A DNA stretch of 64,000 bases. Source: Bacteroidales bacterium. Lineage in GTDB: Bacteria; Bacteroidota; Bacteroidia; Bacteroidales; Marinilabiliaceae. The stretch lies in assembly GCA_024401395.1 (NCBI GenBank), contig JAKSLD010000005.1, positions 62,001 through 126,000 of the forward strand, read 5' to 3'. Made by a program: the position numbers and the translations under genes. Below, piece by piece: positions 27,798 through 36,381 of the stretch (position 1 is its first letter; each line of letters begins with the position of its first letter). Below the pieces are notes generated by a model. The model was not told the origin of the DNA, ran no database searches, and worked only from the letters and a program-made list of their open reading frames with translations.

Positions 27798-28973
27798 ATG
27801 AAGAAGATTTTTACAATCCTTGCACTTGCGAGCTTAGTGCTCTCTGCAAATGCACAGAAGGCAAAGATCAATCAGGCAAAGAATGCTCTCATTCTTCAAA
27901 AGGTTGACGACGCTAAGAAGCTTATCGATGAGGCTCTCGAAAACGAGAAAACAAAAACTCTCCCTGCTACTTACTTGATGGCTGCTGAGGTTTACGCAAC
28001 AGTTGCACAGAAGTCTGTAAGCACAGATGCTTTCGCTAAGGTTAAGCAGTTCATGGCAACAGCTGAGGAACTCGACGCCAAGGGCGATGCTAAGGGCAAG
28101 GGTATCGGCAAGGCTCAGAAGGATATCAAAAAGACATATTCTACCCTCTATACCAAGACACAGGAAGTAGGTGCTGCTGGCTTCGACAGCAAGAACTACA
28201 CTCTCGCTAAGGAGGCTTTCCTCTTCACTTGCGTTTGTAACGAGAAGACAATGGACAACTACAATATGGCTGCCGATTCACTCTTCCTCTACAATGCAGG
28301 CCTCGCAGCTTGGAACGCTGAGGAATATGAGGACGCTGCCGTAAACTTCGTAAAGACTTTCGAGACTGGCTACGAGGCTTCTAAGGTTATCCTCTTCGCT
28401 AACTCTTGCTACAAGCAGCTCAAGGATACCGTAAACATGGAGAAGACTCTCAAAATGGGCTTCGAGAAGTACCCAGGCGAGAAGGATATCCTCCTTTCTC
28501 TTATCCAGCACTACCTCGACGCAAAGCGTAACGAAGAGGCTCTCATCTACCTCAACGAGGCTATTGCAAAGGATTCTTCTAACCCTATGTTCTTCTTCGC
28601 TCGTGGTTGCTTGAACGAGAAGATCAACAAGAACGATGCTATTGCCGACTACAACAAGGCTCTCGAGTTGGATCCTAAGCACTACTCTTCTTTGTATAAC
28701 CTCGCTATCATCTACTACAACATGGGTCTTGACCTCCGTAACGATGCATCTAACGAGCGCGACGACAAGAAGTATGCTGAACTCATGAATCAGGTACACG
28801 AGACAATGCTTAAGTCTAAGCCATACATCGAGCGTGCAGTTGAGGCTGCTACCACAAAGGAGATTAAGATTGAAGCTCTCAGCACAATGAAGACTATCTG
28901 CTACAATGTCGATCCAGAGGATAAGGACGGCAAGTGGATGTGGGCTAAGCAGCAGCTCGACGAACTCCAGTAA
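27798..28973 (+). CDS. Exported tetratricopeptide-repeat protein
   Basis: A 391-residue protein with a cleavable signal peptide (MKKIFTILALASLVLSANA). The mature chain is alpha-helical with TPR-like repeats; the clearest is residues about 245-300 (RNEEALIYLNEAIAKDSSNP, then AIADYNKALELDPKHYSSLY). No catalytic motif is seen. It begins 58 bp after gyrA, on the same strand, and ends with a strong terminator. Codon bias suggests good expression. Likely a periplasmic scaffold; function unknown. Confidence 0.78.
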   Translation: MKKIFTILALASLVLSANAQKAKINQAKNALILQKVDDAKKLIDEALENEKTKTLPATYLMAAEVYATVAQKSVSTDAFAKVKQFMATAEELDAKGDAKGKGIGKAQKDIKKTYSTLYTKTQEVGAAGFDSKNYTLAKEAFLFTCVCNEKTMDNYNMAADSLFLYNAGLAAWNAEEYEDAAVNFVKTFETGYEASKVILFANSCYKQLKDTVNMEKTLKMGFEKYPGEKDILLSLIQHYLDAKRNEEALIYLNEAIAKDSSNPMFFFARGCLNEKINKNDAIADYNKALELDPKHYSSLYNLAIIYYNMGLDLRNDASNERDDKKYAELMNQVHETMLKSKPYIERAVEAATTKEIKIEALSTMKTICYNVDPEDKDGKWMWAKQQLDELQ

Positions 28974-28996
28974 TCTATTTCCAATAACATATACCA

Positions 28997-29033
28997 AGAG
29001 AGTGTATCGCAAGGTACACTCTCTTTATTTTTT
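28997..29033 (+). terminator. Terminator after the TPR gene
   Basis: AGAGAGTGTA (28997-29006) pairs perfectly with TACACTCTCT (29015-29024), followed by TTATTTTTTT. The T-run is shared with the head of repeat element F. Confidence 0.85.
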
Positions 29034-29100
29034 TGCGAGCAACCAATACGCTCTCTATACACTCTCTATACGCTCTCTATATACAGACAATACACACAAT
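29028..29100 (+). repeat. 11-bp-period array with conserved head (element F)
   Basis: A T-run and the head GCGAGCAACC (29035-29044) lead into exact 11-bp units ATACGCTCTCT (29046), ATACACTCTCT (29057), ATACGCTCTCT (29068), ATATACAGACA (29079) and ATACACACAAT (29090). It lies between the TPR terminator and the secA promoter. Confidence 0.8.
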
Positions 29101-29118
29101 CAATAATCAACAAATAAC

Positions 29119-29149
29119 TTTCATCATTCAATATTCTTTTGTATTTTTG
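29119..29149 (+). promoter_or_regulatory. secA promoter
   Basis: TTTC (29119-29122), 19 bp, TATTTTTG (29142-29149). The ATG is 87 bp downstream, so secA would have a moderate leader. Confidence 0.55.
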
Positions 29150-29235
29150 CATCTCGTATAGTGTAAGGTTAAAATGTGTAAATATACACGTCATAAAGAC
29201 ACCGCGCACTCACTAAATAAGTTACTTCAGAAACT

Positions 29236-32200
29236 ATGTCAATAATAAACAACATACTGACCAAGATATTTGGCAGTAAGTCAGAGAAGGACATGAAGGC
29301 CATCGCGCCTATCGTGGCCAAAATCAAGGAGGTATACCCTCTTATTTCGGGTTTGTCAAACGACGAGCTACGTGCTAAGACAGCATCCCTACGCAAACAG
29401 ATTCAGGATGCTATCGTAGAATACCAAAAGCAAATAGACCAACTCCGCGCAGAAGCCGAGGCCTTGGATTGCCCAGTAGATAAGAAGGACAGCAACTATA
29501 AGGCTATTGACAATCTTGAAAAGAAGATTGATGACCGCGTAGAGGAGGAACTCAATAAGATCCTCCCTGAGGCATTCGCTATCATGAAGGATACAGCTCG
29601 ACGTTTCGCCGAGAATAGCGAGATACGTGTCACAGCAACTGAGTACGACCGTGAACTTGCAGCATCAAAAGATTTTGTCACAATCGATGGAGATACTGCA
29701 GTTTGGCAGAACCACTGGATTGCTGGTGGAAACGACCTCAAGTGGGAAATGGTACACTATGACGTACAGCTCATTGGTGGTATCGTCCTTCACCAAGGTA
29801 AGATTTCTGAGATGCAGACTGGTGAGGGTAAGACCCTCGTAGCTACATTGCCAGTATTCCTCAACGCTCTCCCAGGTCGTGGCGTTCACGTTGTAACAGT
29901 GAACGACTACCTTGCAAAGCGTGACTCAGAATGGATGGGTCCTATGTACCAGTTCCACGGACTCTCTGTAGGTTGTATCGACAAGACAAGACCTAACAGT
30001 CAGGAGCGCCGTGATGCATACAACTGCGATATCACATTCGGTACTAACAACGAGTTCGGTTTCGACTACCTCCGCGACAATGGTGCGACACAGCCAGACG
30101 ACCTCGTACAGCGTAAGCATAACTACGCAATCGTGGACGAGGTCGATTCAGTCCTCATTGATGACGCCCGTACTCCACTTATCATTTCTGGCCCAGTACA
30201 GAAGCGAAGCGAACAGCAATTCGAGCAGCTCAAAACTCCAGTTGAGCGTCTTGTAGAAACACAACGTGCTTTCGTCAGCCAACTTCTTGCTGAGGCTAAG
30301 AAAAAACTCACATCAGACAAAAAGGAGGAGAAAGAAGAAGGTGCTCTTCTACTTTTCCGCGCATATAAGGGTCTTCCTAAGAACCGTCCTCTCATCAAGT
30401 TCCTCAGCGAGCAGGGTATCAAGGCAACTCTTCTCAATACTGAGAACTACTACATGCAGGAGAAGGGTAAAAATATGCCTATCGTGACTGACCCTCTCTA
30501 TTTCGTAATCGACGAGAAGCAGAATTCTATCGAACTCACAGATAAGGGTATCGATGTTCTCTCTTCATCATCAGACGAGAAAGACTTCTTCGTACTTCCT
30601 GACGTAGGTTCTGAAATGGCAGAAATCGACAATTCTGACCTTCCTGACGAGGAGAAAATCAGAAGAAAGAGTGAGCTTATGCAGAACTACTCTGTCAAGA
30701 GCGAGCGCCTACATACAATCAACCAGCTCCTTAAGGCCTACACTCTCTTCGAGAAAGATATTCAGTATGTCGTAATGGATAATAAGGTGTTGATTGTAGA
30801 TGAGCAGACTGGTCGTATTATGGATGGTCGCCGTTACTCTGACGGCTTGCACCAGGCTCTCGAAGCAAAGGAGCACGTAAGAATCGAAGATCCTACACAG
30901 ACATACGCGACAATTACTCTTCAGAACTACTTCCGTATGTACCACAAGTTGTCAGGTATGACAGGTACAGCAGAAACAGAGGCAGGCGAGTTCTGGAATA
31001 TCTATAAACTTGATGTCGTAGCAATCCCAACTAACCGTCCTATCGCACGTAAGGATTACGATGACCTCATCTACAAGACAACAAAGGAGAAGTATGCTGC
31101 CGTAATCGAAAAGATTATTGAGTATCGCGACCAAGGCCGTCCTGTTCTCGTGGGTACTACAAGCGTGGATGTCAGCGAACTTCTCAGCCGTATGCTCAAG
31201 CTTCGAGGCATACAGCATAACGTATTGAATGCTAAATTGCACCAGAAAGAGGCTGACATCGTTGCTCTCGCTGGTCAGAAAGGTGCTGTGACTATTGCTA
31301 CAAACATGGCAGGTCGTGGTACCGATATCAAGCTTACTCCAGAGGTTAAAGAAGCAGGTGGTCTTGCCATCATCGGTACTGAGCGTCATGAAAGCCGTCG
31401 TGTCGACCGTCAGTTGAGAGGTCGTTCAGGTCGTCAGGGTGATGTCGGTTCATCACAGTTCTTCGTATCTTTCGAGGATAACTTGATGCGTCTTTTCGGT
31501 TCAGACCGTATGATAAAGATTATGGATACAGCCGGATTCAAGGAGGGCGAGCCTATTCAGCATGGTATGATGTCTAGAGCTATCGAAAAGGCACAACGCA
31601 AGGTGGAGGAGAACAACTTCGGCATACGTAAGCGCCTTCTTGAGTATGACGACGTGATGAATGAGCAACGTAAAGTTATCTACACTCGTCGTAAGCACGC
31701 ATTGTATGGCGACAGAATTGAGCTTGACATCATGAATATGATGCAAGATGCTGCATACGCTCTCATTCAGGATGCTAAAGTAACTGGCAATTATGAGGCA
31801 CTTCGTCTTGATATTCTAAAGACATTCTCTATACAGACTCCTTTCAACGAAGAAGACCTTCAGAAGAAAAAGGAGGAGGAACTCACCGATATGGTATACG
31901 AAGATGCTTGGAAGGCTTTCCGTTCGCGTTGCGAGGCTATTCGCCAGCAAGCAGTACCAGTCGTACGTCAGGTTACAGAGCAACAGCCAGGCAAGTACAA
32001 GAACATTGTGTTCCCTATCACAGACGGTGCTAAGGTATTCAATATCCCTTGCAATCTTGAGAAAGCATTCAACACAGAATGTGCTGAGGTTATCCGCTCT
32101 GTAGAGAAAGTGATTTGCCTACTTGCTATTGACGATGCTTGGCGTGAGCACCTCCGTCAGCTTGACGAACTACGTACATCAGTACAGAATGCATCATACG

Positions 32201-32610
32201 AGCAGAAAGACCCTCTCTTGATTTACAAGTTTGAGTCGTTCAACCTGTTCGATGCCATGATAAAGACTATAAACTCAAATATTGTCACATCTCTTACAAA
32301 GTTATCAATCCCTAGACAAGAGGAAGACAATAGCATTGAAGCACAGCAAGCAAAAGCTGCACAGCGTATGCAAGCAGAGTTGATGCGTCGCCGTCAGGAG
32401 CTCGATCGTCTTAAGGCAATGCACGACAGTGCACAGGATGCTGCATCAGCATCACAACAACACCAGCAGGTTAACGGTGTTCCACGAATGCCTACCGGAG
32501 GTCCTGCTCAGCGTCCTACAATGCCTATCCGTGTAGAGAATAAGATAGGTCGTAACGACCCTTGTCCTTGCGGCAGTGGCAAGAAGTACAAGAACTGCCA
32601 CGGCAGATAA
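29236..32610 (+). CDS. secA: Preprotein translocase ATPase SecA
   Basis: The motor that drives unfolded proteins through SecYEG. 1124 residues, longer than E. coli SecA (901) but usual for Bacteroidetes, where extra segments occur in the first half. Walker A is in [14 protein letters not shown], the DEAD-type box in [15 protein letters not shown], the second helicase domain carries [10 protein letters not shown] and [12 protein letters not shown], and the C-terminus ends in the zinc-binding [14 protein letters not shown]. lgt follows 37 bp later on the same strand. Confidence 0.97.
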   Translation: MSIINNILTKIFGSKSEKDMKAIAPIVAKIKEVYPLISGLSNDELRAKTASLRKQIQDAIVEYQKQIDQLRAEAEALDCPVDKKDSNYKAIDNLEKKIDDRVEEELNKILPEAFAIMKDTARRFAENSEIRVTATEYDRELAASKDFVTIDGDTAVWQNHWIAGGNDLKWEMVHYDVQLIGGIVLHQGKISEMQTGEGKTLVATLPVFLNALPGRGVHVVTVNDYLAKRDSEWMGPMYQFHGLSVGCIDKTRPNSQERRDAYNCDITFGTNNEFGFDYLRDNGATQPDDLVQRKHNYAIVDEVDSVLIDDARTPLIISGPVQKRSEQQFEQLKTPVERLVETQRAFVSQLLAEAKKKLTSDKKEEKEEGALLLFRAYKGLPKNRPLIKFLSEQGIKATLLNTENYYMQEKGKNMPIVTDPLYFVIDEKQNSIELTDKGIDVLSSSSDEKDFFVLPDVGSEMAEIDNSDLPDEEKIRRKSELMQNYSVKSERLHTINQLLKAYTLFEKDIQYVVMDNKVLIVDEQTGRIMDGRRYSDGLHQALEAKEHVRIEDPTQTYATITLQNYFRMYHKLSGMTGTAETEAGEFWNIYKLDVVAIPTNRPIARKDYDDLIYKTTKEKYAAVIEKIIEYRDQGRPVLVGTTSVDVSELLSRMLKLRGIQHNVLNAKLHQKEADIVALAGQKGAVTIATNMAGRGTDIKLTPEVKEAGGLAIIGTERHESRRVDRQLRGRSGRQGDVGSSQFFVSFEDNLMRLFGSDRMIKIMDTAGFKEGEPIQHGMMSRAIEKAQRKVEENNFGIRKRLLEYDDVMNEQRKVIYTRRKHALYGDRIELDIMNMMQDAAYALIQDAKVTGNYEALRLDILKTFSIQTPFNEEDLQKKKEEELTDMVYEDAWKAFRSRCEAIRQQAVPVVRQVTEQQPGKYKNIVFPITDGAKVFNIPCNLEKAFNTECAEVIRSVEKVICLLAIDDAWREHLRQLDELRTSVQNASYEQKDPLLIYKFESFNLFDAMIKTINSNIVTSLTKLSIPRQEEDNSIEAQQAKAAQRMQAELMRRRQELDRLKAMHDSAQDAASASQQHQQVNGVPRMPTGGPAQRPTMPIRVENKIGRNDPCPCGSGKKYKNCHGR

Positions 32611-32647
32611 TATAAAGTAGAAATACAAACCGTATAATAATAGTCAT

Positions 32648-33469
32648 ATGCTACTCTGTCATATACTTGGAGTTATAGACTGGAATGTAGACCCGATATT
32701 TTTCCACATAGGGGCTTTTGGGTTACGTTACTATAGTCTGTTCTTTGCTATTGCATTCTGGTTGGGCTACGTGATTATGTCCAAGATGATGAATAAAGAA
32801 GGTGTACCAGAGGAGTGGTGTGACAAGATATTTATCTATACCATTGTAGCAACCATTATCGGTTCACGCCTTGGGCACGTATTCTTCTATGGTTGGGATT
32901 ATTATTCTCAGCATCCTATAGAGATATTCAAGATATGGGAAGGAGGCTTGGCTAGTCACGGTGGTGCAATAGGTATAATTATCGCCTTATATATATATAA
33001 GAAATTAGTGGCGAAGACGAAAAGCTATCTATGGGTCATGGATCACATCGTGATTCCTACGGCTTTGGCTGCGTTCTTCATCAGAATGGGCAATCTGTTC
33101 AACTCAGAGATATACGGTCAGCCGACAGACCTACCTTGGGGCTTCCGATTCCTAAGGCTACCACCTGAATTGGCATTCGTTCCTCGCCACCCGACACAGA
33201 TATATGAGGCTAGCTTCTACCTTCTGACATTCCTTTTACTATCGTTCCTATATTGGAAGAAGGATTTCTACAAAAGAGAAGGAGGGTTATTCGGAATATT
33301 CCTAATATGCGTTTTCGGATTCCGCATAATAGTTGAGACTATGAAAGAGAATCAGGAAGCATTTGAGGACAGCATGACTCTCAATATGGGACAGATACTC
33401 AGCATACCACTATTCATTGCGGGAGTTGTCTGCCTATACCTCGCTCTGACGAGGGAGAAGAAATCGTAA
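32648..33469 (+). CDS. lgt: Prolipoprotein diacylglyceryl transferase
   Basis: Transfers diacylglycerol from phosphatidylglycerol to the lipobox cysteine of prolipoproteins, the first step in lipoprotein maturation. 273 residues, inner membrane, about seven hydrophobic segments. Family signatures are FGLRYYSLFFAIAFWLGY, GGLASHGGAIG and the diagnostic RMGNLFNSEIYGQPTDLPWG. It probably shares the secA transcript. It serves the many lipoproteins encoded in this window. Confidence 0.95.
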   Translation: MLLCHILGVIDWNVDPIFFHIGAFGLRYYSLFFAIAFWLGYVIMSKMMNKEGVPEEWCDKIFIYTIVATIIGSRLGHVFFYGWDYYSQHPIEIFKIWEGGLASHGGAIGIIIALYIYKKLVAKTKSYLWVMDHIVIPTALAAFFIRMGNLFNSEIYGQPTDLPWGFRFLRLPPELAFVPRHPTQIYEASFYLLTFLLLSFLYWKKDFYKREGGLFGIFLICVFGFRIIVETMKENQEAFEDSMTLNMGQILSIPLFIAGVVCLYLALTREKKS

Positions 33470-33510
33470 CTTGATTCATATTAGTCAAGGCGCTACAAAG
33501 GGGCATCACA

Positions 33511-34431
33511 TTGGAAAAGAATTTTACAAAAGGGTTACTGTTCGGAGCATTATCCGCCGCCAGCTATGGCGTGAATCCAGTAGCCCTTTTTCTATATCCA
33601 GATGGGTACACACCTATAACGGTATTAATGTACCGCTATCTGTTTGCCGTACTTTTCATGGCCCTATTGATGCTCATGAAGAAAGAATCCTTCCTTAGCA
33701 CAGGAAAAGAGCTACGGAAAATGTTTGTGATGGGTCTGCTATTCAGTTTTTCGTCACTGACCCTATTTGAGTCATACAAGCATATTGCTGTCTCCATAGC
33801 ATCAACTCTATTATTCTCATACCCAGCGTTTGTAGCCATCATCATGGCAATTATCTACAAAGAAAAACTGAGTAAGCTGCAGATATTAGGCATTGTTACC
33901 GTAGCAATAGGTATATGCCTATTGAACATCAAGCCAGGAGAAGGAGAAGAACGCACCCTGACAGAGACACTCATAGGCGTAGGCTTAGTCATACTATCCT
34001 CCCTACTATACGCCATATATATCGTTGCGACAAAACAAGACAAAACCTTGGCCAAGGTCTCATCGTTAAGATTATCATTCTACGCCATACTATTCGGCTC
34101 TCTAGTGTATATCATCCCTAATGTTTCCGGACTAGGAGGAGACACCCCAATTATGCTGACAAGCAGGTTGCACTGGGTATGTGCCATTTCACTCGGATTA
34201 TTCCCCACACTAATATCGGTCACACTACTTGCCTACTCCATACACTACGTCGGTCCGACAATTTCAGCCATACTTGGGGCTTTTGAGCCTGTGACTGCCG
34301 TACTACTAGGCATGGTTCTATTCGGAGAGCGACCTTCTACCCTATCATTCATATCCATGTTCATCATCATTATCGGCATAAGCATAGTCATATTGAGAGG
34401 GCAACAGAAAAAAGGGACTAAAACGGTCTAG
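33511..34431 (+). CDS. EamA/DMT-family transporter
   Basis: A 306-residue inner-membrane protein with about ten transmembrane helices in two EamA repeats (first: GALSAASYGVNPVALFLYPD; second: GLVILSSLLYAIYIVATKQD), and GPTISAILGAFEPVTAVLLG near the end. Members export metabolites such as amino acids; the substrate is unknown here. The best start is TTG at 33511, giving a normal N-terminus; an in-frame stop lies at 33472 and there is no ATG between. Its end overlaps the end of the small minus-strand ORF by 14 bp. Confidence 0.85.
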   Translation: MEKNFTKGLLFGALSAASYGVNPVALFLYPDGYTPITVLMYRYLFAVLFMALLMLMKKESFLSTGKELRKMFVMGLLFSFSSLTLFESYKHIAVSIASTLLFSYPAFVAIIMAIIYKEKLSKLQILGIVTVAIGICLLNIKPGEGEERTLTETLIGVGLVILSSLLYAIYIVATKQDKTLAKVSSLRLSFYAILFGSLVYIIPNVSGLGGDTPIMLTSRLHWVCAISLGLFPTLISVTLLAYSIHYVGPTISAILGAFEPVTAVLLGMVLFGERPSTLSFISMFIIIIGISIVILRGQQKKGTKTV

Positions 34432-34651
34432 AAGGGAATATTGCGGACTTAGACAAGAGACTAGTATCAGCTATTCTATGAGGAGAAAGATCGTCTCCGA
34501 AATCATCATCGACATCATCGTCAACCTCCACAACCGGATCTGTGAAAGAGAAAGAATCTGTAGGAGAACAACACACTCTGAGAGAGTGCCTATCAAGTAA
34601 AATGCATACGCAAACAGGTGATGCGTATACCTTGCGACGAAGGTTTTCCAT
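34418..34651 (-). CDS. Small hypothetical protein with acidic tract
   Basis: A 77-residue frame from ATG 34651. It starts MENLRRKVYASPVCVCILLD, has several cysteines, a strongly acidic run (EVDDDVDDDFGDD) and a basic end. The opening resembles short Bacteroidales proteins of about 50-80 residues that begin with a similar VY.SPV pattern, but I cannot name the family. It is convergent with the EamA gene. Length and composition alone do not prove that it is expressed. Confidence 0.45.
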   Translation of the reverse strand: MENLRRKVYASPVCVCILLDRHSLRVCCSPTDSFSFTDPVVEVDDDVDDDFGDDLSPHRIADTSLLSKSAIFPSRPF

Positions 34652-34761
34652 CTCGTGATTAATTAAGTATATAAAATGTTTTAACAAGCGCAAAGGTAAT
34701 ATATGCGTTTCAAATGACAAAAGAATATTTCAAAAAATATCAGACATATCAGGCGACAGAA

Positions 34762-34930
34762 GAGGTTGCATCAAAATCAGAGATAGTAGTATTCTAGACC
34801 TATGCTAAACCTATACTAAACCTATACTAAACCTATACTAGACCTATAGAGCACCTTTGTTCATCGTAATTATTACAAATGATGATTGTAAAATATAAGA
34901 GGCTGCGTCGGTAGAATCGACACAGCCTCT
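34762..34930. mobile_element. MITE-like unit holding an 11-bp array (element H)
   Basis: A 169-bp unit homologous to 17964-18114: left end GAGGTTGCATCAAAATCAGA, right end (read inwards) AGAGGCTGTGTCGATTC. Inside are 11-bp units CTAGACCTATG (34794), three copies of CTAAACCTATA (34805, 34816, 34827), CTAGACCTATA (34838) and GAGCACCTTTG (34849), then the inverted head TTCATCGTAAT. The right end is a hairpin (34898-34930) that may terminate the minus-strand MBL gene. No coding capacity. The stretch 34652-34761 shows nothing else. Confidence 0.6.
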
Positions 34931-34993
34931 TTATCATTTACAATCAGAAAATTCCACTTAAATCATAGATAGGAAGCTACTTTCAGATAAGCC

Positions 34994-35044
34994 GCTAGTC
35001 TATTGCTAATATAAGGCAAGTATAAGGTTGCTCGCAGTTTTTTT
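34994..35044 (-). repeat. 11-bp-period array with conserved head (element J)
   Basis: Units GCTAGTCTATT (34994), GCTAATATAAG (35005) and GCAAGTATAAG (35016), then GTTGCTCGCAG and a T-run. On the minus strand the head reads CTGCGAGCAACCTTA after poly-A, identical to the head of element G. It lies between element H and the MBL gene stop. Confidence 0.75.
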
Positions 35045-35081
35045 ATTGTGCGCGACAAAGAGAGTCGGATAAAAGCAAAGA

Positions 35082-35723
35082 TTAAATGAAATGCTCATCA
35101 ATCCAAAAACGTTCATTATCTATAGTCGTACTTGGTCCGTGTCCAGGGAAAACACGGGTACTGCCAGGAAGAGACATCAGTTGAGTACGCAAAGAATTCC
35201 ACAACAGCTGCTCGTTTCCTCCTGGAAAATCATATCGACCCATAGAACCAGCAAAAAGGACATCACCAGTGAATACGACATTTTCATCTGGCAGATAGAA
35301 AGCCAATCCTCCGGCAGAATGTCCCGGGACATCCAATACAGATATAGACAGGTTACCGAAAGAAATCACATCTCCACCCTTCAGATAACGGTCTACAGAG
35401 AAAGCATCAGGCTCAGGAATATGCCAAGATTCGCATAGGTGAGTATTCATAAACAAATACTGCTCCTCAAGTTGATGCAAATAGACCTTAGCGCCATATT
35501 TTTGTACCAAGTGAGCCACGCCGAAGATATGATCCAGATGAGAATGAGTCAGAAGAATGATGACATTAGGCGCATTGAGAGAATCGAGATAATCATCCAG
35601 GGCCGAGCGCTCCCTTGCTGTATATGCACCAGGGTCTATCACGATGGAAAATTGTGATTTTTCATCATGAAAAACGTATGTTGCCTCGGCCAACATATTA
35701 AACTGAAAGACTTGTATTTGCAC
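35082..35723 (-). CDS. Metallo-beta-lactamase-fold hydrolase (glyoxalase II-like)
   Basis: A 213-residue cytoplasmic hydrolase of the MBL fold. The zinc ligands are in THSHLDHIFG, PGHSAGGLAF, TGDVLFAGSMGRYD and FPGHGPST, the pattern of YcbL/GloB-like hydroxyacyl-thioester hydrolases. It lacks the long C-terminal domain of classical glyoxalase II, so the substrate is open. It is divergent from ssb; a TACTTTTG -7 box (plus strand 35755-35762) lies about 30 bp ahead of its start. Confidence 0.85.
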   Translation of the reverse strand: MQIQVFQFNMLAEATYVFHDEKSQFSIVIDPGAYTARERSALDDYLDSLNAPNVIILLTHSHLDHIFGVAHLVQKYGAKVYLHQLEEQYLFMNTHLCESWHIPEPDAFSVDRYLKGGDVISFGNLSISVLDVPGHSAGGLAFYLPDENVVFTGDVLFAGSMGRYDFPGGNEQLLWNSLRTQLMSLPGSTRVFPGHGPSTTIDNERFWIDEHFI

Positions 35724-35882
35724 TGCTGTATAAAATCAAAGAATTTATTATGTGCAAAAGTAACTAGTTTTTTGAAAGAAAAACAGTATCATTATAGCAA
35801 TGAGAATACAACAAACGCTTGGCAGTTTAGATTATTTTATTAATTTCGCACCTAGAAAGATTGATCTAACACAAAGATAGAT

Positions 35883-36347
35883 ATGTCAATTAATAAAGTA
35901 ATTCTTTTAGGGAATGTCGGTAAAGAGCCTGACATAAGGTATTTTGAGCAGAATCGCGGTGTAGCAAACTTTACACTTGCTACAACAGAGCGTGCACACA
36001 CAGGTCGTAATGACCAGCAGATTCCTGAGCGTACAGAATGGCACAATATCGTAGTTCGCGGTGGTTTGGTGCAGGTTGTAGAGCGTTTTGTACACAAGGG
36101 TTCTAAGCTATACCTTGAGGGAAAGATCCGTACTCGTTCGTATGTTGACCGTGAGGGTAGAGATCGTTTCGTTACAGAGATAGTAGTAGACGTATTGGAG
36201 ATTTTGTCACGTCGTGACGGTGGGAACAACAACCACAACAACGACTACCAGAATCAAGCATTCGGAGGCTTAGGCGAACCTAGCTACAGTGGTGACAACC
36301 CGGATGATTTGGGCGACGACTTTTTGGATACAAACAATCCGTTCTAA
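35883..36347 (+). CDS. ssb: Single-stranded DNA-binding protein
   Basis: A 154-residue SSB. Residues about 1-108 are the OB-fold (NKVILLGNVGKEPDIRYFEQ, KLYLEGKIRTRSYVDREGRDR). A polar asparagine/glycine-rich linker follows, and the acidic tip ends in NPF, the form of the partner-binding tail (DDIPF in E. coli). Two TAnnTTTG-like boxes lie in the 160-bp divergent gap to the MBL gene. It starts the plus-strand run that continues with the gldE-gldD fusion. Confidence 0.95.
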   Translation: MSINKVILLGNVGKEPDIRYFEQNRGVANFTLATTERAHTGRNDQQIPERTEWHNIVVRGGLVQVVERFVHKGSKLYLEGKIRTRSYVDREGRDRFVTEIVVDVLEILSRRDGGNNNHNNDYQNQAFGGLGEPSYSGDNPDDLGDDFLDTNNPF

Positions 36348-36381
36348 GTCGGAGCTTATTGCTAACTAAGAATCAATTTGA

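Noticed and set aside
34418-34720. Longer version (100 residues) of the small minus-strand ORF
   Set aside because: The first 23 codons cover AT-rich intergenic sequence; the internal ATG at 34651 gives an N-terminus that looks like other short Bacteroidales proteins.
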